From Chloroflexota bacterium (GTDB taxonomy: Bacteria > Chloroflexota > Anaerolineae > Promineifilales > Promineifilaceae), in assembly GCA_024223125.1 (NCBI GenBank), contig JAAEOP010000300.1, positions 1 through 14,674 of the forward strand: a stretch of DNA of 14,674 bases. The letters are read 5' to 3'. How positions within the stretch are numbered: the stretch's first letter is position 1; the number at the start of each line of letters is the position of its first letter. The translations under genes and the position numbers were made by a program. Positions 1 to 7,846 of this stretch are shown piece by piece. The notes under the pieces were generated by a model that worked only from the letters and a program-made list of their open reading frames with translations, was not told where the DNA came from and ran no database searches.

Positions 1-1
1 C

Positions 2-3000
2 TTATTTGTTGATGATTTGCATTGGGCTGATAACGCCAGCATCCAATTACTGAAGCAATTGATAGACCTTCCCCAAACTGGCGCCCTGTTTCTTATTGGC
101 GCTTATCGTGATGATGAAATTGAGACCTCTCACCCCACGGCTGTCATGCTTGCCGAAGCGGCCGCCAATGGATATCCATTACCACAATTAACATTAGGTC
201 CGCTGGATAGTGAGGCAGTGCATGAATGGCTAACAGATGCACTTAACAAACCTCCCGCTGAAGCGCTGGTCACTGCCATTTATCAAAAAACGGCCGGAAA
301 CCCGTTTTTTATCAAGACATTTATGCGTACTTTGCTTGATCAAGACTTGTTGTTCCATCATATAGAAGATGGCTGGCAATGGCGTCTGACTGATATTGAT
401 CAATTACAGATAACAGAAAATGCGGCCGAATTGAAAGCCCAGCAGATCAATCAATTCCCCGACGAAACAAGAGAACTTCTGATGACGGCCGCTTGTCTAG
501 GCGCGTCATTTGATCTGGAAATAGTGGCTGTGGTCAGCGAAATTAGCCAGGAACAGACATACATACATCTTCGCCCGGCGCTAAAAGCTGGGCTGCTGCT
601 TAAGCGAAGCAGAACCTACCGCTTTGCTCATGATCGTATTCACGAAGCAACCTGCTCATTGATGACCTCGGAGACACTCATTGCCCGTCATTTGTTCATC
701 GGCCGTCTTTTATTAGCCCGAATCCCAGAGACTGCCGTTACTAAACAACTCTTCACCATTGTAAACCAACTAAATGCCGGTATTGATCTGGTAACAGATA
801 GAGCCGAAAAAATAAAATTTGCCCGGCTCAACATGCAAGCCGGCCAAAAAGCGCTAAAAGCTACAGCATACGAATCGGCCGTCATCTATTTACGTTATGG
901 ACATCGTTTGCTGCCAGATGATTGTTGGCAAACCGATTACAATTTGGCCTTTAAGCTGCATCGTTTATTGGCAGAAGCAGAATATCTGGCCGCCAATTAT
1001 GCCAGAGCAGATGCACTTTACCCCATTCTGTTTAAGCGGGCACAATCCACCACTGACAAATTGGAGCTCTATTTTGTGCAGATAGCCCAATACCATTTAC
1101 AAGGCAAATTTCCAGAAGCGTTGGCCATTGGCAAAGAAGGGCTGATATTGTTGGGCATTGATTTATCCAATTCCCCGACCAGCCCCCAACAATTATTTGC
1201 AGAGGAAGTCAATCAATTTGAAGCCACGTTACAAACGCTAAATGTAGCAGATTTGCTTCAGGCATCGCCGATGACTGCTCCCCAACATATTCAACTGATG
1301 CAGTTACTTTCTTTTGTGTCAATTAGCGCCTTTTTTACAGATACGGCCGTACAAGTTTGGACGGCCATGAAAATGGTCAATATGTCGTTGGCTCACGGGC
1401 ATCATGAAACATCCGCTTTTGCTTATGCCGGTTATGGGCATGTTGTGGGCATCCCTCTTTTACACGAGGTCGAAAATTCCTACCGGCTAGGTAAAATTGG
1501 CTTCGAACTGGCCCAAAAACAAAACAATCTTTCCCTGCGTGGCAAGACATATTTTCGCTTCGGTTATGGCATTGTCCATTGGCGAGAACATATCAGCGCC
1601 ACTGTTCCTATTTTGCGGGATGCGTACCGTTACGCCTTAGAAGGCGGCAATTTGACCTATGCCGGATACGCGCTCTTTCATTGGCTGCATAATCGAATTA
1701 TTAGTGGGCAAAACCTGGCGCAGCTACAGGTGGAGGCACAGGAAGCGCTCCCCTTTTTACAGCGCACCAACGCCAACTTTTTAGAGGCTGCCTTTCGACC
1801 GGGCATCCTGCAAGCATTAGCCAGCTTACTGGGGCAAACTGATTCTCTGGCATCTTTCAATAATGATGATTTTGATGAAGCCGAGTATTTGGCGCAACGG
1901 CCGCATGTACCCATCTTTATTTCTGCCTATTACTGCGCCAAAATTCGCAACCTTTATTTCTTGGGGTGTTACGAGGAAGGATTGACGTTGCTGGATAAGT
2001 TAGATGTCGTTGTTACGGCTGGCCCGCAAGCGGCATTGGTTCCTGAAACCACCTTTTTTCTGGCGCTGACGTTAACGGCCGTCTATGCGGATGCGGACGA
2101 GTCTGCACAGGCAGAATATGATGGCTTCTTGAATAACTTTCAGACCCAGTTTAGAATGTGGACTGAAAATTGCCCCGACAATTACGAACATAAATATCTA
2201 CTGCTACAGGCGGAACAAGCTCGCCTGAACCGTCAAATTGAGGCAGCGATTGCTCTTTATCGGCAGAGCATAAAGGCTGCCCAACAAGTCCGATTTTTCC
2301 ATATGGAGGCGCTGGGGAATGAACTTTACGGCCGTTTCTGGTTAGCTTTAGGTGAAGATGCGGCCGCCGAAATCTACCTCAGTCGCGCTTACAACTTATA
2401 TCGAGATTGGGGATCTGTCGCCAAAATCAGGCAGATTGAAACAGGCTACCCAGATACAATTTCCGCTGCCCAAAATGTAAATATTCTCTCGCCATCAGCC
2501 TCCATATTATCCCGTCTCGATCTGCTAACCGTTGTAAAATCAGCCCAGGCCATCTCTGGAGAAATCAACCTGGATAAGTTGTTAAGCAAAATGATGGCGA
2601 TTATTGTAGAAAATGCAGGCGCGCAAAAAGGGGTTCTTATTACAGAAGTTGACGGCCGTTTACTGGTTCAGGCCGAATGGATTGAGAGTGAAACTCCAAC
2701 CAAAATTTCACAAAAAACATTGCTTGAAAAGAGTGCAGCTTTGGCCCCAGCTATTGTCAATTATGTCAAACGGACGGGTGAAACTGTTATCATTAGTGAT
2801 GCTCATCAAGATCCTCAATTTGCCCACGATCCCTATGTCACCCGGAACCGTCCCAAATCCATTCTGTGTATGCCCTTGTTAAATCAGGGACGGCTGGTGG
2901 CTATTCTTTACCTGGAAAACAATCTGACGGCGGGCACATTTACCCCTGAACGACTTGATATTTTAAGCATTCTTTCTTCGCAAGCGGCCGTGTCCATTGA

Positions 3001-4114
3001 AAACGCCACTCTTTATGTCAATTTACAAGTCAGCGCCCGTAAATATCGCAATCTATTTGAAGGTTCCCAAGACGCCATTTTCATTACCACTCTCGCCGGC
3101 CGCTTTATAGACATGAACCCGGCCGGCCTGATAATAATTGGTTTCGCCTGGGAAGAGCTTCGCCAGCGTCATGTTGTCCAAATGTATGCCAATCCGGCGG
3201 ATCGGGCTAAATTCCTGGAAACAATTCAAAAAAACAACGATGTGGAAGATTTTGAAACTGATTTGCGCCGTAAAGATGGCGCTATTATTCATGTACTCAT
3301 CACAGCCACAACCCAGGTGACAGAGGATGGCGAGATCTACTTCCAGGGCATAATTCGGGACATTACAGAGCAAAAAAGAGCCGAAGCCCAGCTGCATACC
3401 TATATGGAAGAATTGGAACGCAGCAATCAGGAGTTACAACAATTTGCCTATATCGCTTCTCATGATTTGCAGGAACCTCTACGCAAAGTACGCACTTTTG
3501 GCGACCGTCTGGAGACACGATATGGAGATGTTTTGGACCAGCACGGTCAGGATTATTTGAACCGGATGCAGAATGCGGCCACCCGGATGCAAACACTCAT
3601 TGAAGATTTGTTAACTTTCTCGCGGGTGACAACACGGATACGTCCTTTTGCGCTTGCAGACTTGAATTGGGTTGTGCGCGAAGTTTTGCGTGACTTGGAG
3701 GTACGGATTGAGGAATTACAGGCGCAGGTAATTGTGCGTGATTTACCGGTGATTGAAGCCGATCAGGTACAAATGAGGCTGTTGTTCCAAAATCTAATTA
3801 GCAATGCACTGAAGTTTCATCGGGCCGAGGTTTCGCCACTGGTTCGTATTGAAGCCAGCTTATTTTCAGAAGAGTATGAATCATGGTGTCAGATTACGGT
3901 GGTAGACAATGGCATTGGGTTTGAGGAGAAGTATCTGGATCGTATATTTACTGTCTTTCAGCGTCTGCACGGCCGTACCAAATATGCTGGCACCGGTATA
4001 GGTTTGGCTATTTGCCGCCGCATTGTAGAACGACACAAGGGGCAAATTACGGCCGTCAGTCAGCCGGGTAAAGGCGCCTCGTTCATTATTACACTGCCTG
4101 TGCGCCAGTCCTAG
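2..4114 (+). CDS. Giant ATPase-TPR-GAF-PAS sensor histidine kinase, 5' end missing
   Basis: The frame is open to the window edge. It begins LFVDDLHWAD, the Walker B strand of an AAA_16/STAND-type ATPase, so the gene starts upstream and the TTG at 17 is not its start. Order seen: the rest of the ATPase domain (GNPFF near 300, AHDRIHEA near 625); about 1.8 kb of helical TPR-like repeats; a GAF domain (about 2515-3010); a PAS/PAC domain (about 3045-3385, ending RDITEQKRAEA); a HisKA helix with the phospho-acceptor His in ASHDLQEP at 3461; and an HATPase domain with N box NLISNALKFH, G1 DNGIGF and G2 GTGIGLAICRR. In known relatives a Ser/Thr kinase domain often precedes the ATPase, but that would lie outside the window. 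No response regulator is nearby. It should be a cytosolic sensor, since no membrane segment is visible; the ligand is unknown. At least 1370 residues. Confidence 0.93.
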   Translation, partial: LFVDDLHWADNASIQLLKQLIDLPQTGALFLIGAYRDDEIETSHPTAVMLAEAAANGYPLPQLTLGPLDSEAVHEWLTDALNKPPAEALVTAIYQKTAGNPFFIKTFMRTLLDQDLLFHHIEDGWQWRLTDIDQLQITENAAELKAQQINQFPDETRELLMTAACLGASFDLEIVAVVSEISQEQTYIHLRPALKAGLLLKRSRTYRFAHDRIHEATCSLMTSETLIARHLFIGRLLLARIPETAVTKQLFTIVNQLNAGIDLVTDRAEKIKFARLNMQAGQKALKATAYESAVIYLRYGHRLLPDDCWQTDYNLAFKLHRLLAEAEYLAANYARADALYPILFKRAQSTTDKLELYFVQIAQYHLQGKFPEALAIGKEGLILLGIDLSNSPTSPQQLFAEEVNQFEATLQTLNVADLLQASPMTAPQHIQLMQLLSFVSISAFFTDTAVQVWTAMKMVNMSLAHGHHETSAFAYAGYGHVVGIPLLHEVENSYRLGKIGFELAQKQNNLSLRGKTYFRFGYGIVHWREHISATVPILRDAYRYALEGGNLTYAGYALFHWLHNRIISGQNLAQLQVEAQEALPFLQRTNANFLEAAFRPGILQALASLLGQTDSLASFNNDDFDEAEYLAQRPHVPIFISAYYCAKIRNLYFLGCYEEGLTLLDKLDVVVTAGPQAALVPETTFFLALTLTAVYADADESAQAEYDGFLNNFQTQFRMWTENCPDNYEHKYLLLQAEQARLNRQIEAAIALYRQSIKAAQQVRFFHMEALGNELYGRFWLALGEDAAAEIYLSRAYNLYRDWGSVAKIRQIETGYPDTISAAQNVNILSPSASILSRLDLLTVVKSAQAISGEINLDKLLSKMMAIIVENAGAQKGVLITEVDGRLLVQAEWIESETPTKISQKTLLEKSAALAPAIVNYVKRTGETVIISDAHQDPQFAHDPYVTRNRPKSILCMPLLNQGRLVAILYLENNLTAGTFTPERLDILSILSSQAAVSIENATLYVNLQVSARKYRNLFEGSQDAIFITTLAGRFIDMNPAGLIIIGFAWEELRQRHVVQMYANPADRAKFLETIQKNNDVEDFETDLRRKDGAIIHVLITATTQVTEDGEIYFQGIIRDITEQKRAEAQLHTYMEELERSNQELQQFAYIASHDLQEPLRKVRTFGDRLETRYGDVLDQHGQDYLNRMQNAATRMQTLIEDLLTFSRVTTRIRPFALADLNWVVREVLRDLEVRIEELQAQVIVRDLPVIEADQVQMRLLFQNLISNALKFHRAEVSPLVRIEASLFSEEYESWCQITVVDNGIGFEEKYLDRIFTVFQRLHGRTKYAGTGIGLAICRRIVERHKGQITAVSQPGKGASFIITLPVRQS

Positions 4115-4141
4115 TATCGGTGAGCAGTATTTAGTTTTCGG

Positions 4142-4415
4142 TGTTGTTAAATCTCATTAAATCGTATCAATAACCTATCTCATAAAGTTGTATCACTTGA
4201 CATAACTTGAGAAATAATCTGAAAATCGCTTAAAATAAACGGGGTCAATACTGAAATTGTGATTAAATTTCGGCGAGTATTTAGAATTTGGAGGACAACG
4301 CCAGATGTTACGTCCCATATATAGACTGGCGGCCAAAATTATCTGTAAATTTACCGTATATGGTGATACGACTTTATGAGATAGTGAAGGTGCTACGACT
4401 TAATGATATTCAACA
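4142..4415. mobile_element. 274-bp non-autonomous element with doubled inverted end repeats
   Basis: The left end begins TGTTG (4142) and the right end finishes CAACA (4415). Each end carries two copies of a ~20-bp repeat about 26 bp apart. The inner pair, 4175-4196 and 4363-4384, matches inverted over 22 bp with one mismatch (core CTCATAAAGTYGTATCAC). The outer pair, near 4150-4170 and 4390-4410, matches inverted at about 17 of 21. Several transposase sites per end is the pattern of Mu/Tn7/IS21-type DDE elements, so this looks like an internally deleted derivative; the family is inferred. Inside, GGAGG (4290-4294) precedes a 24-codon ORF (4305-4379) that runs into the right end, perhaps the truncated start of a transposase. 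I see no target-site duplication. The element fills nearly all of the 316-bp gap between the kinase and hypE, and I see no other gene there. Confidence 0.6.
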
Positions 4416-4430
4416 GAAAAGAGGAAATGT

Positions 4431-5507
4431 ATGATTGATAATAATGAAATAACGCCGCTTACAATGGCAGGACCAGTTTGTCCTGTGCCGCTGCATCACG
4501 ATGAAATAGTAATGTTGGGGCATGGCAGCGGCGGCAAAATGTCTCATGATTTGATTGGACAGTTATTTTTGCCTCCCTTCGACAATCCCATCCTCCAGGC
4601 TGGTGATGATGCGGGTGTGGCTCTCATTAGCCCTGGTGTGCGTCTGGCTGTCAGTACCGATTCGCATGTGGTATGGCCGCACTTCTTCCCCGGCGGCGAC
4701 ATTGGTAAACTAGCTGTTTGTGGCACGGTCAATGATCTGGCGATGATGGGGGCAGCGCCACAATATTTAACGGCCGGTTTTATCTTGGAAGAAGGGCTGG
4801 AAATGAACCTTCTGGCGCAGGTCGTAGATTCGATGCGGGCGGCGGCCGTTGAAGCAAACGTGCAAATTATTGCCGGAGATACGAAAGTGGTGCAGCGGGG
4901 TAAAGCGGATGGATTGTATATCAACACGGCCGGAGTGGGTGTTGTAGCGGAGGGCATCCATATTGGTGGGGCCAATGCAAAAGCGGGGGATGTGGTTATT
5001 TTGTCTGGCCCGATTGGAGATCATGGGATTGCGGTTTTGGGGGCGCGGGGGGAACTGGGCTTTACCGCGGATGTGGTTAGTGATGCAGCCCCGTTGAATC
5101 ATCTTGTGGCAGCAATGCTGGCGACGAGCGCCCATATTCATGTATTGCGCGACCCGACGCGGGGCGGGGTGGCTACGTCGCTGAATGAGATTGCCCGTCA
5201 GTCTGAGGTGGGGATTGTGTTGGATGAGGGGAAGATTCCGGTACGGCCGTCGGTACAGGCAGCGTGTGAAATGTTGGGCTTTGATCCGCTTTACATTGCG
5301 AATGAAGGAAGGTTGTTGGCAATTGTCGGCCGTGAAGATGCGGAAAGGGTGTTGGCGGCAATGCGGCAAACCCGATATGGGGAAGAAGCAGTCATCATCG
5401 GCGAAGTGAAAGAAGCGCCGCGGGGACGGCTATTGCTGAAAACAGCAATTGGCAGTTTGCGGGTGGTGGATATGTTGGCGGGGGAGATACTGCCGCGCAT
5501 TTGCTAA
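4431..5507 (+). CDS. hypE: Hydrogenase maturation protein HypE
   Basis: 358 residues, close to the family's usual ~340. HypE is a cytosolic enzyme of the AIR-synthase/ThiL fold. It uses ATP to dehydrate the carbamoyl group that HypF places on its C-terminal cysteine, giving a thiocyanate whose cyanide becomes a ligand of the [NiFe]-hydrogenase iron. Visible signatures: GHGSGGKM (residues 30-37), the ATP/Mg-binding GDDAGV (58-63), DLAMMGAAP, DPTRGG, and the diagnostic C-terminus PRIC with the modified Cys as last residue. The ATG at 4431 has GAGG 6 bases upstream. No other hyp gene and no hydrogenase gene lies in the window; the upstream neighbour is a transposon remnant, so the gene may be separated from its operon. 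ThiL or SelD are ruled out by the PRIC tail. Confidence 0.96.
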   Translation: MIDNNEITPLTMAGPVCPVPLHHDEIVMLGHGSGGKMSHDLIGQLFLPPFDNPILQAGDDAGVALISPGVRLAVSTDSHVVWPHFFPGGDIGKLAVCGTVNDLAMMGAAPQYLTAGFILEEGLEMNLLAQVVDSMRAAAVEANVQIIAGDTKVVQRGKADGLYINTAGVGVVAEGIHIGGANAKAGDVVILSGPIGDHGIAVLGARGELGFTADVVSDAAPLNHLVAAMLATSAHIHVLRDPTRGGVATSLNEIARQSEVGIVLDEGKIPVRPSVQAACEMLGFDPLYIANEGRLLAIVGREDAERVLAAMRQTRYGEEAVIIGEVKEAPRGRLLLKTAIGSLRVVDMLAGEILPRIC

Positions 5508-5594
5508 TAGTATAAGTTTAACAGGTTGTTTGTTGGCTCTATATCCTATTTACATAAACTCAATGTGCCGGGACAAGAACCTTAACTTCTTGGT

Positions 5595-5707
5595 CTAGTA
5601 CAGTCTGGCGTAAGTACCTCATCGTTATTCAGAGTTCATTCGCCAGACTGTTTAAGTACTTCGCAGGTTACGTTTAATGTGGGAGAACTTACGCCGCGAA
5701 GTACTAG
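5595..5707. repeat. Mosaic of interlocking inverted repeats at the hypE/higA convergence
   Basis: Two adjacent potential hairpins are visible. A: ACAGTCTGGCG at 5600-5610 with CGCCAGACTGT at 5641-5651. B: AGTACTTCGC at 5655-5664 with GCGAAGTACT at 5696-5705. The same stretch can fold another way: CTAGTAC (5595-5601) with GTACTAG (5701-5707), then GGCGTAAGT (5607-5615) with ACTTACGCC (5687-5695). It lies between convergent hypE and higA and forms the last ~23 codons of higA. It could act as a bidirectional terminator or be a small inserted repeat element. A weaker stem, CAAGAA/TTCTTG, lies just before it at 5574-5592. No long T run follows. Confidence 0.6.
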
Positions 5708-5974
5708 TCGCCCTTTCAACCGATCCTTTTCAGTTTCGAGATCATATCTGGCCTGTAAGTTCATCCAAAATCGTTCCGAAAGGCCAAAGTAACGGGACAG
5801 CCTTAAAGCTGTATCAGCAGAAATGCCTCGTTTCTCATGTACAATTTCGTTAATGCGTCGAGGAGATACGCTAATATCCTTTGCTAGACGATACTGACTG
5901 ATGTTCATGGGTTGTAGAAATTCTTCTAAAAGAATCTCACCAGGATGAATAGGGGGGGAGCAGATCTTGTTCAC
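5636..5974 (-). CDS. higA: HigA-family XRE antitoxin, solitary
   Basis: 112 residues. The N-terminal PPIHPGEILLEEF and the helix-turn-helix (YRLAKDISVSPRRINEIVHEKRG, then TALRLSRYFGLSERFWMNLQ) are typical of HigA/VapI antitoxins, DNA-binding proteins that neutralise a RelE-like HigB and repress their own operon. No HigB gene lies on either side: upstream there are only ~50 bases before ygfZ, so it is an orphan. The only in-frame start is GTG at 5974, directly after an in-frame TGA. An ATG at 5978, 5 bases from a strong GAGGTG, is out of frame because of a run of seven Cs (5952-5958 on the plus strand); with six Cs it would read MSEQDLLPPIHPGE, the more family-like start. The C-terminus is encoded by inverted repeats and looks atypical. 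Confidence 0.85.
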   Translation of the reverse strand: MNKICSPPIHPGEILLEEFLQPMNISQYRLAKDISVSPRRINEIVHEKRGISADTALRLSRYFGLSERFWMNLQARYDLETEKDRLKGRLVLRGVSSPTLNVTCEVLKQSGE

Positions 5975-6016
5975 TCATATTTACACCTCGAGTGTTTAGC
6001 AGTAACAGAATTTTGC

Positions 6017-6033
6017 CACGAATGTCACGAATG
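6017..6033. repeat. Short direct repeat CACGAATG, two units
   Basis: Two CACGAATG units separated by one T overlap the last three codons of ygfZ. On the minus strand they read CATTCGTGACATTCGTGG, with the stop codon formed inside the first unit. Function unknown; this is one of several short iterated tracts in the spacers of this window. Confidence 0.45.
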
Positions 6034-6981
6034 AGGGTAGAGTGTCACGGCCGTTTCGCCCACCGTCAATTCTGTGTTTGCATCTAACACGGCCGTTTTC
6101 ACATACCCCAACGCTACAAACCCATCCAGCCCTGCGGCAACGGATGTTACAGCGCCCCCATTTTTGCCATTAGCCAGAACGTTGGCGCCCGCTTCAATCG
6201 GAGCGGCCGCGTGTAGGCGCGTTAACTGTTTAGCCAGTTTGCCCCGGCTTTCCATGCGGGCGATGATTTCCTGGCCGATGTAACACCCTTTGCTGAAGGA
6301 GACATCATTCCACAAATTGGCTTCCAGGGGGATGTAGTCGAGAGTGAGTTCACGGCCGTAACGAGGCAAACCCGCTTCAATCCGCAAAAATTCAAATGCG
6401 GCTTCGTCGGCTGTAACCAGACCGCCATCTAGCAGCATTTGCCACAGAGCGTCTCGATCTTTGGTTTGGCTCATGACGAAATAGCCGTTGCCGTTGATGG
6501 GGTCGGTACGGTGCAGGTAGGCGGTCACATTGTCTAGTTCTACCTGGCGCCAATGGTGGAGGGGTAGGTCTGTATTGGGGAAGCCGACGGCCGTTAATAG
6601 TTCTTTTGTCTGGGGGCCGTAGATAGCGAAGACGGCCGTGTCTGCACTCAAATCCTCAATATGGAAATCATCATTAAAGAAGACAAACCGCATCAGGTAA
6701 CGGGCGATGTTGTCAGCGTTGTTTTCGCTGGTCAGGCAGTAGACGGTGTCGCTGCTGGCGTAGAGGATGAGGCGGTCAATGATACGGGCAATATCGCTGG
6801 TGAGAATGGTCGCCACACCTTCACCAGATTGCAAGCCATTAATCTGGTTAGTGGACATGCGGTGAATCAAATCCAGCCGCGTCTCACCGCTGAATTTCAA
6901 CATGCCCAGGTTGCTACGGTCTACCAAAATAGCTTTCTCGTGGGCTGCTTGATAAATAGTTTCACTAATCTTTTTGCTCAT
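6025..6981 (-). CDS. ygfZ: YgfZ/GcvT-like folate-binding Fe-S maturation protein
   Basis: 318 residues, the usual size. It has the aminomethyltransferase (GcvT) fold with the YgfZ signature KGCYIGQE (residues 231-238, Cys233), followed by IIARMESRGK. YgfZ/IBA57 proteins are tetrahydrofolate-dependent factors that help assemble or repair 4Fe-4S enzymes in the cytosol. The motif separates it from true GcvT, which uses a different catalytic Asp motif. The ATG at 6981 has AGGAG (6988-6992) 6 bases upstream. It lies 43 bases downstream of the dinB-like gene on the same strand, with higA about 50 bases beyond it, so the three may share a transcript. No gcv genes are nearby, which also favours YgfZ. 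Confidence 0.92.
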   Translation of the reverse strand: MSKKISETIYQAAHEKAILVDRSNLGMLKFSGETRLDLIHRMSTNQINGLQSGEGVATILTSDIARIIDRLILYASSDTVYCLTSENNADNIARYLMRFVFFNDDFHIEDLSADTAVFAIYGPQTKELLTAVGFPNTDLPLHHWRQVELDNVTAYLHRTDPINGNGYFVMSQTKDRDALWQMLLDGGLVTADEAAFEFLRIEAGLPRYGRELTLDYIPLEANLWNDVSFSKGCYIGQEIIARMESRGKLAKQLTRLHAAAPIEAGANVLANGKNGGAVTSVAAGLDGFVALGYVKTAVLDANTELTVGETAVTLYPHS

Positions 6982-7024
6982 CGCTCACTCCTAAAGAGGG
7001 TTGACCGCTATCGGCGGACGGCCG

Positions 7025-7567
7025 TCATTGGTCAGGATTATTTAGGGTAACGGCCGTTAGGGGAATTATTTCGGCCGTTTCATCCCAGGTTCGGGCAAAC
7101 TGTTCAATCTGCGGCAGGTAGCGGTTTTCATTTTCAATCGTTATTTGGGTAACCAATTGGGCTATAGATTGACCCTTTAGCCATTTGTAACGTTTCCTGT
7201 CCGCTAACTGTTTATCGGAAAACATTTCCAGCCACTCTTCCAACTCCAGCCGCACCTTCATCAAATCGTTAAATATCCGGTCCAGGTCGCGCCCTTTGTT
7301 TTCTTCGTACCGTTTCTGATTATAGTCGTCTGGATCGACTAAGGCGGACAGTAGCCGGGTTGGTTTTTTGCTTTGGCGCAGTTGCCTGACGGCCGTGACC
7401 AACTCCGATTCCCATGCCGTCAGATTCAATAATACATCCGCCACCGACCATTCACCGACTGCGGCCGTCTGCGTTAACGCCTCATCCGACAACGTTTCAA
7501 TCGCTGCCAACAGTCGTTCCCGGCTCATATCCAATTCATTGAGTAACATTTCAATCGTTTGTGTCAC
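7025..7567 (-). CDS. DinB/ClbS-like four-helix-bundle protein
   Basis: 180 residues. The sequence GEWSVADVLLNLTAWE (from about residue 37) is the hallmark of the DinB/ClbS/DfsB superfamily, as is the spacing to the C-terminal helix ITIENENRYLPQIEQF. Superfamily members are small, mostly helical proteins, often thiol-dependent transferases or hydrolases; no specific reaction can be assigned here. Where metal-binding members have His (typically AHL and HYREHL), this protein has Asn and NRYL, so the usual His triad seems lost. That fits ClbS/DfsB-like members better than metal-dependent ones. The only usable in-frame start is GTG at 7567; a stop codon (TAA) lies in frame just upstream, and the Shine-Dalgarno signal is weak. 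First gene of the leftward set. Confidence 0.75.
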   Translation of the reverse strand: MTQTIEMLLNELDMSRERLLAAIETLSDEALTQTAAVGEWSVADVLLNLTAWESELVTAVRQLRQSKKPTRLLSALVDPDDYNQKRYEENKGRDLDRIFNDLMKVRLELEEWLEMFSDKQLADRKRYKWLKGQSIAQLVTQITIENENRYLPQIEQFARTWDETAEIIPLTAVTLNNPDQ

Positions 7568-7770
7568 ACCAAAATTTTAGCGCAACCATCCCCCGCTGGC
7601 AATCAGTCCTCACCTCCTTTTTATGACATCCATCACGTCGCAAGCATGAATATTCACCGTCGCTATATGATGGGCAACTGTCTATACTTGACCTGATAAC
7701 TCAACAATAGAATGTGGTTTTGTTTGCCCGGTACAACTCACTTAAAAGAAACCAAAAATACCTGGTAAAA

Positions 7771-7800
7771 TTAACAATCTCAAGGGATAGGCAGTATAAT
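7771..7800 (+). promoter_or_regulatory. Sigma-70-type promoter of the DUF2007/ccm cluster
   Basis: TTAACA (7771-7776, 5 of 6 to consensus) and a perfect TATAAT (7795-7800) lie 18 bases apart. Transcription would start near 7807, about 40 bases before the first gene. It lies in the 279-bp region between the divergent dinB-like and DUF2007-like genes. I could not find an equally good promoter for the minus-strand genes there, and no other feature is evident in that gap. Confidence 0.65.
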
Positions 7801-7846
7801 GACCCCTAAATTTGATATGAGCAGCTTTTTGGAGTAAATAGATACG

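Noticed and set aside
4197..4202. TTGACA as a possible promoter for hypE
   Set aside because: No acceptable -10 box at 16-18 bases; TAATCT follows at 12 and TAAAAT at 28.
4305..4379. 24-codon ORF with a good Shine-Dalgarno inside the 274-bp element
   Set aside because: Too short and unlike any protein I know; recorded as a probable relic in the element entry, not as a gene.
4767..5369. 200-codon open frame on the minus strand opposite hypE
   Set aside because: It lies wholly antisense to a well-supported gene, has no recognisable domain and a low-complexity, His/Arg/Pro-rich composition typical of shadow frames.
5661..5669. TCGCAGGTT shared between the higA repeat region and the 103-bp element
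   Set aside because: Nine bases with no extension or shared ends; most likely coincidence.
7610..7620. TCACCTCCTTT, identical to the 3' end of 16S rRNA
   Set aside because: The flanks do not match rRNA. On the minus strand it is simply a strong Shine-Dalgarno-like sequence with no convincing ORF behind it; the dinB-like gene begins about 40 bases further on in another context.
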